DNA from: JAFDZV01 sp964455525
GTDB lineage: Bacteria; Bacteroidota; Ignavibacteria; OLB7
Direction: 5' to 3'
DNA: 64,000 nt
Assembly: GCA_964455525.1 (NCBI GenBank)
Contig: CAYVWR010000002.1
Coordinates: 434,001 to 498,000, forward strand
This document shows positions 1-8,523 of this stretch, piece by piece. Within the stretch, counting starts at the first letter, position 1. Each line of letters begins with the position of its first letter. The notes under the pieces are model-generated. The model ran no database searches. It was not told the DNA's origin and saw only the letters and a program-made list of their open reading frames with translations. The position numbers and the translations under genes are program-made.

Positions 1-107
1 CATTGCTCGGGGTCGGCCGCTTGTATGAACCCGTTAACATAAACAAGCAAGTCATGTCCCTTTGCGTCCTCGGGCCGCAGAGGTCACAGTAAGGGAGGAG
101 ACACGTT
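1..107. other. 5' spacer before rplN, no gene
   Basis: No reading frame here resembles the S17 protein (rpsQ) that usually precedes rplN, and all three forward frames contain stops. The stretch ends in a strong Shine-Dalgarno sequence (AAGGGAGGAG) placed correctly for the rplN ATG. It is probably the spacer between an rpsQ lying to the left and rplN. Confidence 0.5.
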
Positions 108-476
108 ATGATCCAGGAAGAAACGAATCTTGTGGTAGCAGATAACTCCGGTGCGCGCAAAGTCCGCTGCATCAGAGTCCTTGGTGGGCACGACCGTCGG
201 TATGCCGGGATCGGCGACGTGATCGTGGTGTCCGTCAAGAGCGCACTCCCAGGTGGCAACATCAAGAAGGGAGAGGTTTCCAAGGCGGTTATCGTCCGCA
301 CCAAGAAGGAGACACGTCGCCGCGATGGCAGCTATATCCGCTTCGATGAGAATGCGGCGGTATTGCTGAACAACCAGGGTGAGCCGCGTGGCACTCGTAT
401 CTTCGGGCCGGTGGCCCGTGAGCTGCGCGACCGTAATTATATGAAGATCGTTTCGCTCGCTCCAGAGGTACTGTAA
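108..476 (+). CDS. rplN: 50S ribosomal protein L14
   Basis: Large-subunit protein L14, which sits at the subunit interface and contributes to an intersubunit bridge. The 122-residue length and sequence are canonical: it opens with MIQEETNLVVADNSGARK, has the conserved RVLGG and GDVIVVSVK segments, and ends in REL.RDRNYMKIVSLAPEVL. The ATG is preceded by AAGGGAGGAG at good spacing. It is the first complete gene of the spc-type operon here and is followed 81 nt later by rplX, as in most bacteria. Confidence 0.98.
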   Translation: MIQEETNLVVADNSGARKVRCIRVLGGHDRRYAGIGDVIVVSVKSALPGGNIKKGEVSKAVIVRTKKETRRRDGSYIRFDENAAVLLNNQGEPRGTRIFGPVARELRDRNYMKIVSLAPEVL

Positions 477-557
477 TCGGGGACCACGAATGCTGAGGCG
501 CTGGTGATGGGGGCTTCCCGTTGGCAAGCGTACGGCAAACGAAACTCTACTATCGAC

Positions 558-998
558 ATGAAGAAGAAGCAGAATACACAGTCGGTCAAGCGCCCCAGGA
601 TCAAGAAAGGGGACGAAGTCGTCGTCATCAGCGGCGCGTATAGGAAGAGCCTCAAGGGTACAGTGCTGAACGAAGCCGGCGAGCGCGTGGAGAACAGGCC
701 AGACTCCGAGCTGCGCTGGCAGCCGAGGCGCGTTCTGGCGGTCTATCCGAAGACCAATCGCATCCTGGTGGAGGGTGTTGCCGTGGCGCAGCGTTCCTAC
801 AAGAAGGGTGCGAACCCGAGCTTCCCTGAGGGAGGAATTCACGAGAAGGAGATGCCGATCCACATCTCGAACGTGATGCTCTACGATCGCAAGGAAGATC
901 GGCCGACCCGCGTGGGGATCCGTGAGGAAGTCAAGACGGACGGCAAGCTGTCCCGCGTTCGCTTCTCCAAGGCTTCCGGCACTGATATCAAGGATTAA
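558..998 (+). CDS. rplX: 50S ribosomal protein L24 with an internal insertion
   Basis: Assembly-initiator protein L24 of the large subunit. The KOW-type start (KKGDEVVVISGAYRKSLKGTV), the RILVEGV segment and the EKEMPIHISNVMLYD block are diagnostic. The start at 558 (MKKKQNTQ) is preferred over an in-frame ATG at 504 because the extra 18 residues do not resemble L24. The protein has 146 residues against about 100-115 for typical L24. The excess is mostly an insertion at about residues 38-58, rich in charged residues, between KGTVL and AVYPKTNRI, where normal L24 passes directly through a short loop. The C-terminal tail is also extended. Confidence 0.95.
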   Translation: MKKKQNTQSVKRPRIKKGDEVVVISGAYRKSLKGTVLNEAGERVENRPDSELRWQPRRVLAVYPKTNRILVEGVAVAQRSYKKGANPSFPEGGIHEKEMPIHISNVMLYDRKEDRPTRVGIREEVKTDGKLSRVRFSKASGTDIKD

Positions 999-1019
999 CC
1001 GCGAAAACGTATCTGAACT

Positions 1020-1655
1020 ATGGCGAAGGATAAAAAGCAAAAGGGAGATTCGCCGGCGGCCCCAGTTGAGGCGACCGTCGATGCCGTGGCCCCGCGTATG
1101 ATCGCGAAGTACCGCGAGCAGGTTATTCCCAACCTGGTGAAGCGCTTCAACTACGCAAATGTGATGCAGGCCCCGAGGCTGGTGAAGATCGCTCTGAATC
1201 GAGGTGTCGGCGACGCCACAGGCGATCAGAAGCTTCTGCAGAGCGCGGTCGATGAGCTTCAGCTCATCACCGGCCAGCGCCCGGCCATAAGCAAGGCCAA
1301 GCAGGCTATCTCGAACTTCAAGCTGCGCGAAGGGATGCCGATCGGCGCCCGTGTTACGCTGCGTGGCGCAAAGATGTACGAGTTCCTTGATCGCTTTATC
1401 TCGGTTGCGGTTCCTCGTATCCGCGACTTCCGTGGCCTGCCGGACAAGTCGTTCGATGGTCATGGCAACTATACGCTCGGGATCAAGGAACAGATTATCT
1501 TCCCGGAGATCGACGTCGACAAGGTTGTGCGTATCGATGGCATGGACATAACGTTCGTGACAACGGCGCAGACCGATGAGGAGGCGTATGCTCTGCTGAA
1601 GGAACTCGGTCTGCCGTTCCGTAAGCGTGAGGGAGCCGAGGCTCCGGCCGCTTGA
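1020..1655 (+). CDS. rplE: 50S ribosomal protein L5, extended at both ends
   Basis: L5 binds 5S rRNA and contacts P-site tRNA. The core is unmistakable: NVMQAPRLVKIALNRGVGDA, ITGQRPAISKAKQAISNFKLREG, RDFRGL and GNYTLGIKEQIIFPEI. It has 211 residues against about 180 for the family, with roughly 25 extra charged and Ala-rich residues at the N-terminus and a short Ala/Glu tail at the C-terminus. The ATG at 1020 lies 21 nt after the rplX stop. The next methionine (about residue 27) would give a more conventional length, so the N-terminal extension depends on the start choice. Confidence 0.97.
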   Translation: MAKDKKQKGDSPAAPVEATVDAVAPRMIAKYREQVIPNLVKRFNYANVMQAPRLVKIALNRGVGDATGDQKLLQSAVDELQLITGQRPAISKAKQAISNFKLREGMPIGARVTLRGAKMYEFLDRFISVAVPRIRDFRGLPDKSFDGHGNYTLGIKEQIIFPEIDVDKVVRIDGMDITFVTTAQTDEEAYALLKELGLPFRKREGAEAPAA

Positions 1656-1730
1656 TGGCGCCCGCTTGGGGCGGCGCAATGACGAGAGAAATTACAGGCA
1701 CTGAATCTCTATAGAGGATAGATCCCAACA

Positions 1731-2000
1731 ATGGCACGTAAAAGTTTGATCGCACGGGAAGCGAAGCGCCAGAAGCTGGTCGAGAAGTACGCTGAACTGC
1801 GCGCCAAGTACAAGGCAGAGGGCAATTACGATGCGCTGCAGAAGTTGCCACGCAACAGTTCGCCGGTTCGCCTGCGTAATCGTTGCTCGGTGACAGGCCG
1901 TCCCCGCGGTTTCTACCGTAAGTTCGGTCTCTGCCGCAACCAGTTCCGTCAGATGGCACTTGATGGCAAGATCCCCGGCATCCGCAAGGCAAGCTGGTAG
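1731..2000 (+). CDS. rpsN: 30S ribosomal protein S14, zinc-free long form
   Basis: S14 of the small-subunit head. At 89 residues it is the long type. The C-terminal block RNRCSVTGRPRGFYRKFGLCRNQFR is canonical. Only two cysteines remain and neither CxxC knuckle is present, so this is the zinc-independent (C-) form. The start MARKSLIAREAKR is standard. It lies 75 nt downstream of rplE in the usual spc position. Confidence 0.97.
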   Translation: MARKSLIAREAKRQKLVEKYAELRAKYKAEGNYDALQKLPRNSSPVRLRNRCSVTGRPRGFYRKFGLCRNQFRQMALDGKIPGIRKASW

Positions 2001-2042
2001 ATTTCTCGAGAGTGATTTTCAACGACTAGCATATCTGAGACA

Positions 2043-2432
2043 ATGACCGATCCGATAGCAGACTTCCTCACACGTATTCGCAACGCGGCGAATGCCCATC
2101 ATAAAGTTGTCGATGTCCCTGCATCGAAAATGAAGGAACATCTGGCGGCAATTCTGAAGGATCAGGGCTTTCTCGCCGATTATCAGAAGCTCGAGGATGG
2201 GCCACAGGGCGTTCTTCGGCTTGCCCTTCGCTACATCAACGGATCGCCGTCGGTCGTTGGCATGCGGCGCGTTAGCCGTCCTGGACTGCGCCAGTATGCA
2301 GGGGCTGCAGAACTGCCGCGCGTCAAGAACGGTCTCGGCATCGCGATCATCAGCACCTCGCAGGGCTTGATGACCGATAAGGAGGCCCGCACCCGGAATA
2401 TCGGAGGAGAAGTCCTCTGCTATATCTGGTAA
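2043..2432 (+). CDS. rpsH: 30S ribosomal protein S8
   Basis: S8 binds helix 21 of 16S rRNA and in many bacteria also represses the spc operon at the mRNA level. The 129 residues begin MTDPIADFLTRIRNA, carry the conserved RVSRPGLR segment and end GLMTDKEARTRNIGGEVLCYIW, all typical. It is placed between rpsN and rplF with a 42-nt spacer upstream. Autoregulation is known for the family; no operator was identified here. Confidence 0.98.
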   Translation: MTDPIADFLTRIRNAANAHHKVVDVPASKMKEHLAAILKDQGFLADYQKLEDGPQGVLRLALRYINGSPSVVGMRRVSRPGLRQYAGAAELPRVKNGLGIAIISTSQGLMTDKEARTRNIGGEVLCYIW

Positions 2433-2478
2433 CGACAACCTGAGAGCTTACATACAGATTTAGATAAGGGTACACGAC

Positions 2479-3018
2479 GTGTCACGCATAGGTAAAAAGC
2501 CGATCGCCGTTCCGAGCGGCGTCACAGTCAAGCACGAGAACGGTTTCCTCGGGGTCAAGGGGCCGAAGGGGGAGCTTAGCACCAAGATCAGCGAGCTTAT
2601 TAACGTCGCAGTCGAGCCGGGCGAGATCGTTGTGACGCGCCCGAACGACCATGCGTCGAGCCGCGCGATGCACGGCCTGACCCGCACCCTGATCGCCAAC
2701 ATGATCCAGGGGGTCACCGATGGCTTCACCCGTAAGCTCGATATCGTCGGCGTCGGTTTCCGTGCCGAGATGAGAGGTGCGGCGTTGCAGCTTAATCTTG
2801 GGTATTCTCATCCGATCATGTTCTTTCCGCCGGCGGATATCCAAGTGAGCACGCCGTCGGCCACGAACATCCTCATCAATGGCATCGACAAGCAGCTTGT
2901 TGGACAGGTTGCTGCCAAGATCCGCTCCTTCCGTCCGCCCGAACCGTATAAGGGGAAGGGCGTGAAGTACGATAACGAGCAGGTTCGCCGCAAGGCTGGC
3001 AAGTCCGCCGGTAAGTAA
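2479..3018 (+). CDS. rplF: 50S ribosomal protein L6
   Basis: L6 lies near the sarcin-ricin loop and the factor-binding site. The 179 residues begin MSRIGKKPIAVPSGVTV, and the second repeat contains the diagnostic RSFRPPEPYKGKGVKY close to the C-terminus. The start codon is GTG. Its position after rpsH and before rplR is canonical. Confidence 0.98.
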   Translation: MSRIGKKPIAVPSGVTVKHENGFLGVKGPKGELSTKISELINVAVEPGEIVVTRPNDHASSRAMHGLTRTLIANMIQGVTDGFTRKLDIVGVGFRAEMRGAALQLNLGYSHPIMFFPPADIQVSTPSATNILINGIDKQLVGQVAAKIRSFRPPEPYKGKGVKYDNEQVRRKAGKSAGK

Positions 3019-3118
3019 AACGTTTTCTACAAGTCATGCCCCGTTGCAGCACACGAGCGCCCTTTGGTGCTCCTGTGCTGGCCACGGGCCCCAGACTATC
3101 GTTAACATAGAGCAGACA

Positions 3119-3484
3119 ATGAGCGCAAACAAGATTAAGCGTCGCCACCGGCGCAAGTTCCACATTCGCAAGAGGCTGAAGGGTACGCCCGAGCGCCCGC
3201 GTGTGAGCGTGTTCCGTAGCCTGAACCACATCTATGTGCAGGCGATCGACGATATCAGCGGCCAGACGCTCGCACAGGCATCCAGCCTTAATGATGAAGT
3301 GGTTCGGACGATGGTGGAAGGCTCCGGCAAGACCAGCCTCAGCACGGCCGTCGGTAAGGCGATTGCCACACGGCTGAAGGAGAAGAACATTGCCAAAGCA
3401 GTGTTCGACCGCAATGGATATCTCTATCATGGCCGTGTCCGTGCGGTGGCCGAGGGCGCCCGCGAAGGTGGTCTGGAGATATAA
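3119..3484 (+). CDS. rplR: 50S ribosomal protein L18
   Basis: L18 helps attach 5S rRNA to the large subunit. The start at 3119 gives the standard N-terminus MSANKIKRRHRRKFHIRKRL. An in-frame ATG at 3044 would add 25 residues, including cysteines, that do not resemble L18. The 121-residue product ends in the typical DRNGYLYHGRVRAVAEGAREGGLEI. It sits about 100 nt after rplF, a wider gap than usual for this operon. Confidence 0.97.
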   Translation: MSANKIKRRHRRKFHIRKRLKGTPERPRVSVFRSLNHIYVQAIDDISGQTLAQASSLNDEVVRTMVEGSGKTSLSTAVGKAIATRLKEKNIAKAVFDRNGYLYHGRVRAVAEGAREGGLEI

Positions 3485-3632
3485 AGGTCGTGCCAGGAAG
3501 ATACAACGGTCTGAGCGTGCGGGCGATTCCGGTAATCATTGATGCATAGCGGAAGAAATCGCTCGTTCTTGTATCTTTGCGCTTCTGGCCAGCAGGAAGC
3601 AGATTTCATTCACAGCAAACGCAGATAAGGCA

Positions 3633-4136
3633 GTGGCAAAACCAAAAGTCTCCGAACTGGAACTGAAAGATAGAGTTGTCAACATCGCTCGTACCGCGAA
3701 GGTTGTAAAGGGTGGTCGCCGCTTCGGCTTCAGCGCGATCGTTGTTGTCGGCGATGGCAATGGCCATGTAGGGATCGGCCTGGGCAAGGCGAACGAAGTT
3801 TCGAGCGCCGTGACCAAGGCGACCGAAGCGGCGAAAAAGAGTGTTGTGAAGATCCAGCTCAAGGGACACACGATTCCGCATGAGGTGTATGGCAAGTACG
3901 GCGCGGGAAAGATCCTGCTCAAGCCGGCCACACCTGGAACTGGCGTTATCGCTGGCGGCGGCGCCCGCGCGGTGCTGGAGGCGGTCGGTGTTCAGGATAT
4001 TCTGACCAAAAGCCAGGGATCGTCGAACTCGCACAACTCTGTGAAGGCGACAATGGATGCCCTGTTGAGCCTGGAGGATGCCGGTTCGGTGGCCGCTCGT
4101 CGTGGGATTGCCATTAACAAGGTGTTGAAAGGGTAA
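3633..4136 (+). CDS. rpsE: 30S ribosomal protein S5
   Basis: S5 of the small-subunit body, important for decoding accuracy. The conserved dsRBD-like start (DRVVNIARTAKVVKGGRRFGFSAIVVVGD) and the C-terminal GTGVIAGGGARAVLEAVGVQDI and SQGSSN segments are present in 167 residues. It starts with GTG (MAKPKVSELELKD). A 148-nt gap separates it from rplR; rpmD follows after 5 nt. Confidence 0.98.
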   Translation: MAKPKVSELELKDRVVNIARTAKVVKGGRRFGFSAIVVVGDGNGHVGIGLGKANEVSSAVTKATEAAKKSVVKIQLKGHTIPHEVYGKYGAGKILLKPATPGTGVIAGGGARAVLEAVGVQDILTKSQGSSNSHNSVKATMDALLSLEDAGSVAARRGIAINKVLKG

Positions 4137-4141
4137 AAAAA

Positions 4142-4333
4142 ATGGCACAGATAAAGATCACCCAGCTCCGTAGTATCATCGATTGTCCGGAGAAGCAGAA
4201 GAGGACGATCGAAGCTCTTGGGCTTGGACGCCCGAACTACTCGCGCGTGCATAATGATAATCCCCAGATTCAGGGAATGCTCCGTGTGGTCCGTCACCTG
4301 GTAAAGGTGGAGCCGGTCCAGGATCAGGCCTAA
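4142..4333 (+). CDS. rpmD: 50S ribosomal protein L30
   Basis: Small L30 of 63 residues. It has the typical core KITQLRSIIDCPEKQKRTIEALGLGR followed by MLRVVRHLVKVEPV. It is closely coupled to rpsE (5-nt gap) and precedes rplO, the canonical order. Confidence 0.96.
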   Translation: MAQIKITQLRSIIDCPEKQKRTIEALGLGRPNYSRVHNDNPQIQGMLRVVRHLVKVEPVQDQA

Positions 4334-4432
4334 GCAGTAGGCGTGCATCGCCCCGGTCACATTTCCTGAGACAGCAGCAATGGCTGCTGTGCTGAACAGA
4401 CAACCGAACAATCGATTCAGTGAGATAGAACC

Positions 4433-4897
4433 ATGTCGAATCATTTAGGATTGCTTCACTCGCCGAAGGGAGCGACGAAGAAGAAGAAGAGAATCGGGCG
4501 CGGTCAGGGCTCCGGATACGGTGGCACATCCACGCGTGGTCATAAGGGACATCGTGCTCGTTCGGGCTACGGACAGATCCCCAACTTTGAGGGAGGGCAG
4601 ATGCCGCTGACCCGTCGCGTGCCGAAGTTCGGGTTCCACAGCCTCTTCCGGGTGGAATATCAGCCGGTGAACGTAAGCCGTTTGCAGGAGCTGGCCGAGG
4701 CTGGCAAGCTGAGCGACGGCGTGATTTCCCCGGACATTCTGTTCGCACTTGGTGTGATCTCGAAGCGTTCGCAGCCGGTGAAGATCCTCGGTAATGGCGA
4801 GATCTCGGCAAAGCTAGCCGTAACTGCCCATAAAATTTCCGACGCTGCTCGCACCAAGATCGAGCAGGCCGGTGGTACTGTGACACTCCATGAGTAG
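4433..4897 (+). CDS. rplO: 50S ribosomal protein L15
   Basis: L15 is an intermediate-stage assembly protein of the large subunit. The 154 residues carry the glycine- and basic-rich N-terminal tail (KKKRIGRGQGSGYGGTSTRGHKG) and the FEGGQMPLTRRVPKFGF motif. Its end overlaps the secY start by 8 nt, the only overlap in this ribosomal block, so translational coupling of L15 and SecY is likely. Confidence 0.98.
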   Translation: MSNHLGLLHSPKGATKKKKRIGRGQGSGYGGTSTRGHKGHRARSGYGQIPNFEGGQMPLTRRVPKFGFHSLFRVEYQPVNVSRLQELAEAGKLSDGVISPDILFALGVISKRSQPVKILGNGEISAKLAVTAHKISDAARTKIEQAGGTVTLHE

Positions 4898-6248
4898 ACT
4901 GACCGACACCCTTCGCAATGTCTTCAAGATCGAGGAGTTGCGTCAGCGCATACTCTTCACTGCGTTGATGTTGCTTGTGGTCCGCATCGGCTCGTTCATC
5001 TCGGTTCCCGGAATCGATGTGGCGGCACTCAAGAGCACTCAACTGGCCGGGAACAATACGCTCTTCGGCCTGTTCGATATGTTCGTGGGTGGCGCCTATT
5101 CGAACGCGGCCATCTTTGCGCTGGGCATCATGCCCTATATCTCCTCCTCGATCATCCTCCAGCTTCTCGGCGCTGTGGTGCCGTATTTCCAGAAGCTTCA
5201 GCGAGAGGGGGAGGAGGGGCGTAAGCAGATCAATACACTCACGCGCTATTTTACTGTTCTGCTGGCATTTGCCCAGGGTATCGCCATCGCTATCAGCCTT
5301 CAGACAACTGATGCCGGGAGCGGGCGTTCGATTGTGGCCGCTGAGGTACAGGGTGTCCCGTTCATATTGATGGCTGCGGCAATTTTCACTGCCGGAACCG
5401 TGTTCCTTATGTGGGTTGGCGAGCAGATCACCGAGAAGGGGATCGGCAACGGTATTTCGCTTATCATTTTTATCGGCATCATCGCCAGGCTTCCGCATGC
5501 GATGGCCGAGGAATTCCAGCTTGTTACCGCTGGCACCCGTAACGTCATCATCGAGCTGCTCATCCTTGCCGCGTTGGTCGGTATCATCGCTATGGTAGTG
5601 ATGTTCACCCAGGCCGTGCGCAAGATCCCGGTGCAGTATGCCAAGCGCATGGTCGGCAACAAGAGCTATGGCGGGTCTGCACAGCATATCCCGATTCAGC
5701 TTACGACTGCCAACGTGATGCCGATCATCTTTGCAAGCTCGATCATGTTCATCCCAAGCTCGATCGTTCAGTATATACCGGATAGCAACCTCAGCCAGTT
5801 CCTGGCTCGGAACTTCCAGTATGATAGCTGGCTTCACTCGATCGTGTTTGCGGTCCTGATTATCTTCTTCACGTTCTTCTACACGGCCATTGTGTTCAAT
5901 CCACGTGATGTGGCCGAGAATATGCGGAAGAACGGCGGTTTTGTTCCGGGCGTTCGTCCAGGCAAGCCGACCGAAGAGTATATCGACAATATTCTTACCC
6001 GCGTTACCGTCCCTGGTTCGCTCTTCCTTGCTCTGGTCGCCATTCTGCCGACGTTTATTCAGAAGCTAGGTGTGACCGGAAGCTTCTCTGGCTTCTTTGG
6101 TGGCACAAGCCTTCTGATTATTGTAGGCGTTGCTCTGGATACTCTGAAGCAGATCGAGTCGTATCTGTTGATGCGTCACTACGATGGCTTTATGAAGAGC
6201 GGCAAACTGCGGGGTCGCCTTGGGCGCCAGCAGATGGCTTCAAACTAA
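4890..6248 (+). CDS. secY: Protein translocase subunit SecY
   Basis: Channel-forming subunit of the inner-membrane Sec translocon. The 452 residues contain about ten hydrophobic segments and SecY landmarks: the plug-region start (GSFISVPGIDVAAL), the GIMPYISSSIILQLL segment of helix 2, QREGEEGRKQIN, the conserved NPRDVAENMRKNGGFVPGVRPG cytosolic loop, and the C-terminal SYLLMRHYDGFMK. It overlaps rplO by 8 nt and is followed by map, as in many bacteria. Confidence 0.99.
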   Translation: MSRLTDTLRNVFKIEELRQRILFTALMLLVVRIGSFISVPGIDVAALKSTQLAGNNTLFGLFDMFVGGAYSNAAIFALGIMPYISSSIILQLLGAVVPYFQKLQREGEEGRKQINTLTRYFTVLLAFAQGIAIAISLQTTDAGSGRSIVAAEVQGVPFILMAAAIFTAGTVFLMWVGEQITEKGIGNGISLIIFIGIIARLPHAMAEEFQLVTAGTRNVIIELLILAALVGIIAMVVMFTQAVRKIPVQYAKRMVGNKSYGGSAQHIPIQLTTANVMPIIFASSIMFIPSSIVQYIPDSNLSQFLARNFQYDSWLHSIVFAVLIIFFTFFYTAIVFNPRDVAENMRKNGGFVPGVRPGKPTEEYIDNILTRVTVPGSLFLALVAILPTFIQKLGVTGSFSGFFGGTSLLIIVGVALDTLKQIESYLLMRHYDGFMKSGKLRGRLGRQQMASN

Positions 6249-6263
6249 TCATCGCTGAAAGAG

Positions 6264-7082
6264 GTGACGCCAGTGAACGGCTCGGTGAAAGGGCAGGGCA
6301 AAACCCTAGAGGAGATAGGATATATAGCTGAGGCAAGCAGGATTGTCGCGGGAGTGCTCGCCATGTTGAAGGAGCACACGGTAGCATCGGCAACGACGCT
6401 ACACCTGGACAAGCTGGCCGAAGAGTATATCCGCGATCACGGCGCCGATCCGGCCTTCAAGGGGCATGTTGTGCATGGGCTGGTCTATCCGGCCACACTC
6501 TGTACCTCGGTGAACGAGGCGGTGGTTCATGGACTGCCGGACGGGGTGCCGTTGAAGGAAGGCGACATCGTTTCGCTTGATGTGGGTGTAAAGAAGAACG
6601 GCTACTATGGCGACAGCGCTATCACCTACGCGATAGGCGATCCGGGAGAGCTAGGTCGTAAGCTTATGCAGGTGACCGAGGAATCTCTCCGGCTTGGGAT
6701 AGAGCAGGCGATAGTAGGAAACCGGGTTCTTGATATCTCGCGGGCAATTCAGCGTCATGTGGAGGCCAACGGATTCTCGGTTGTACGAGAGTTGGTTGGC
6801 CATGGTATCGGAACATCACTTCATGAAGATCCGGCTGTGCCGAACTTCGTGCCCGGCCCGTTTCAGCGTCATCAGTTCCGGAACACTCCGCTGGTAGATG
6901 GTCTGGTAATCTGCATCGAACCGATGGTGAATGCCGGAACCTATCGGGTAAGCACTCGTGATGACAAGTGGACCGTGGTAACGCAGGACGGGAAGCCGTC
7001 GGCACACTTCGAGCATACGGTTGTCGTACGCGAGGGAAGGCCGGAGATTCTGACCAAGATTCCCGAAGGGGTGCCGGTGTAG
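6264..7082 (+). CDS. map: Methionine aminopeptidase, type I
   Basis: Removes initiator methionine from nascent proteins. The pita-bread fold landmarks and metal ligands are visible: the first Asp in SLDVGVKKNGYYGDSA with the second Asp in the same segment, His in VGHGIG, Glu in CIEPMV and Glu in HFEHTVVV. The length of about 272 residues suits the short type I enzyme. Two GTG starts are possible: 6264, and 6273, which has AGAGG at better spacing. Neither changes the enzyme core. It lies between secY and infA, the standard context. Confidence 0.97.
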   Translation: MTPVNGSVKGQGKTLEEIGYIAEASRIVAGVLAMLKEHTVASATTLHLDKLAEEYIRDHGADPAFKGHVVHGLVYPATLCTSVNEAVVHGLPDGVPLKEGDIVSLDVGVKKNGYYGDSAITYAIGDPGELGRKLMQVTEESLRLGIEQAIVGNRVLDISRAIQRHVEANGFSVVRELVGHGIGTSLHEDPAVPNFVPGPFQRHQFRNTPLVDGLVICIEPMVNAGTYRVSTRDDKWTVVTQDGKPSAHFEHTVVVREGRPEILTKIPEGVPV

Positions 7083-7119
7083 TGCTGCCTGTCCGGCACA
7101 ATCATCCTCAAAGCAATCA

Positions 7120-7338
7120 ATGGCGAAGAACGCAGGAATTAAAGTTGATGGCATCGTGTCGGAAGTCCTACCCAATGCGACGTTCCGAGTACGGCTGGAA
7201 AACGGCCATGAAGTCCTCGCCCACATTTCGGGCAAGATCAGGATGCATTATATCAAGATCGTGCAGGGGGACAGGGTGGCCGTGGAGTTATCGCCGTACG
7301 ACCTGAGCAAGGGGCGCATCACATATCGCTACAGGTAA
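7120..7338 (+). CDS. infA: Translation initiation factor IF-1
   Basis: A 72-residue OB-fold protein that occupies the ribosomal A site during initiation. It has the IF-1 signature GIVSEVLPNATFRVRLENG and ends SPYDLSKGRITYRYR. It lies 37 nt after map and before rpmJ. Confidence 0.98.
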   Translation: MAKNAGIKVDGIVSEVLPNATFRVRLENGHEVLAHISGKIRMHYIKIVQGDRVAVELSPYDLSKGRITYRYR

Positions 7339-7415
7339 CCGGCCCGAGCATTCCAAAAAAATCAGCAGATTGTACCTTTTGATCGCGGAGGCGCGATCGC
7401 AAACCGACTACCGAC

Positions 7416-7532
7416 ATGAAAGTTCGAGCATCAGTCAAGAAAATGTGCGATAGCTGCAAGATCGTAAAGCGCAAAGGGGTTGTGCGGGTGATCTGCAAGA
7501 AGACTCCGAAGCACAAGCAGCGTCAGGGTTAA
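7416..7532 (+). CDS. rpmJ: 50S ribosomal protein L36, zinc-binding form
   Basis: A 38-residue protein from MKVRASVKKMCDSCK to KHKQRQG. The zinc ligands of the C+ form are present: Cys11, Cys14, Cys27 and His33. It lies between infA and rpsM, its usual place. It binds 23S rRNA and helps stabilise large-subunit tertiary structure. Confidence 0.97.
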   Translation: MKVRASVKKMCDSCKIVKRKGVVRVICKKTPKHKQRQG

Positions 7533-7602
7533 TACGCAGCCGCAAGCTGCGTAAAACACGTTAGCAACAGTATACAACGATTGAACTAAGGAGCTATATA
7601 CG

Positions 7603-7983
7603 TTGGCACGTATTGCTGGAATTGATCTTCCGAGAAATAAGCACTCGCACGTCGGTCTCACCTATATCTACGGTATCGGGCCTACGTCCGCGAAGAAGAT
7701 CCTGGAGCGCGCGAACGTTGAGCCGTCGAAAAAGATTTCCGATCTGAGCGACGAAGAAGTCAACCGCATCCGCATGATCATCCAGAACGACTACAAGGTC
7801 GAGGGTGCAGCGCGTAGCGAGATGCAGCTCAACATTAAGCGACTGATGGACATTGGCTGCTATCGTGGCCTGCGTCATCGCCGTGGTCTGCCGGCTAATG
7901 GACAGCGTACCCGCACCAATGCGCGTACCCGCAAGGGACGTCGCAAGACGGTGGCCGGGAAGAAGAAGGCCGGCAAGAAGTAA
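7603..7983 (+). CDS. rpsM: 30S ribosomal protein S13
   Basis: S13 of the small-subunit head, contacting 5S/L5 and P-site tRNA. The start codon is TTG, supported by AAGGAG 12 nt upstream and by the canonical N-terminus MARIAGIDLPRNK. The RGLRHRRGLPANGQRTRTNARTRKG segment and the basic tail are typical. It has 126 residues. It is followed by a 150-nt gap containing a hairpin, then rpsK. Confidence 0.98.
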   Translation: MARIAGIDLPRNKHSHVGLTYIYGIGPTSAKKILERANVEPSKKISDLSDEEVNRIRMIIQNDYKVEGAARSEMQLNIKRLMDIGCYRGLRHRRGLPANGQRTRTNARTRKGRRKTVAGKKKAGKK

Positions 7984-7991
7984 GTGATGGC

Positions 7992-8011
7992 GCCCCGGCT
8001 TGTTCCGGGGC
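7992..8011 (+). promoter_or_regulatory. Intergenic hairpin between rpsM and rpsK
   Basis: A perfect 7-bp GC stem (GCCCCGG / CCGGGGC) closes a 6-nt loop (CTTGTT) in the 150-nt rpsM-rpsK spacer. There is no U-tract, so it is not a classical terminator. It may act as a processing, stability or attenuation element. Confidence 0.35.
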
Positions 8012-8133
8012 CATTCATTACGGTATCAGCGCCGCCGCGGTAGCGCCTGGTGTGCGGCATACGGCATCAGGCGGGCTGTACCGCGAGTGAGGTAGCTCGG
8101 GTCTCCGTGAAGCAGTGAAACCTTTTAGAAAGA

Positions 8134-8523
8134 ATGGCTAAGAATACTCAGCAGAAGCGCAAGAAGAAAGTCATCGCCGAGGTCAATGGCAAGGCGTATG
8201 TAAAGGCGACCTTCAACAACGTGCTCGTGACGATCACGGACATTTACGGAAATACGCTCAGCTGGAGCTCGGCCGGTCGTAACGGCTTCCGTGGATCGCG
8301 TAAGAACACGCCGTACGCCGCTCAGGTGTGCGCCGAGAACGCCGGCAAGGAAGCCTACGATATGGGGTTGCGCAAGGTCGATGTCTACGTCAAGGGGCCT
8401 GGCTCCGGGCGTGAGGCGGCCGTGCGTGCCTTGCAGCAGAACGGCATCGAGGTGCTTTCGATCACCGATGTTACGCCGCTGCCGCATAACGGCTGCCGTC
8501 CGCCGAAGCGTCGTCGCGTCTAA
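8134..8523 (+). CDS. rpsK: 30S ribosomal protein S11
   Basis: S11 lies on the small-subunit platform near the E site. The 129 residues have the family core (KATFNNVLVTITDIYGN, WSSAGRNGFRGSRKNTPYAAQ, VKGPGSGREAAVRAL) and the end DVTPLPHNGCRPPKRRRV. The next gene should be rpsD, but only a relic is found before rpoA. Confidence 0.98.
   Translation: MAKNTQQKRKKKVIAEVNGKAYVKATFNNVLVTITDIYGNTLSWSSAGRNGFRGSRKNTPYAAQVCAENAGKEAYDMGLRKVDVYVKGPGSGREAAVRALQQNGIEVLSITDVTPLPHNGCRPPKRRRV

Noticed and set aside
84..1679. Long minus-strand frame of 531 codons across rplN-rplE
   Set aside because: It lies antisense to three certain ribosomal protein genes. It is an artefact of their codon bias.
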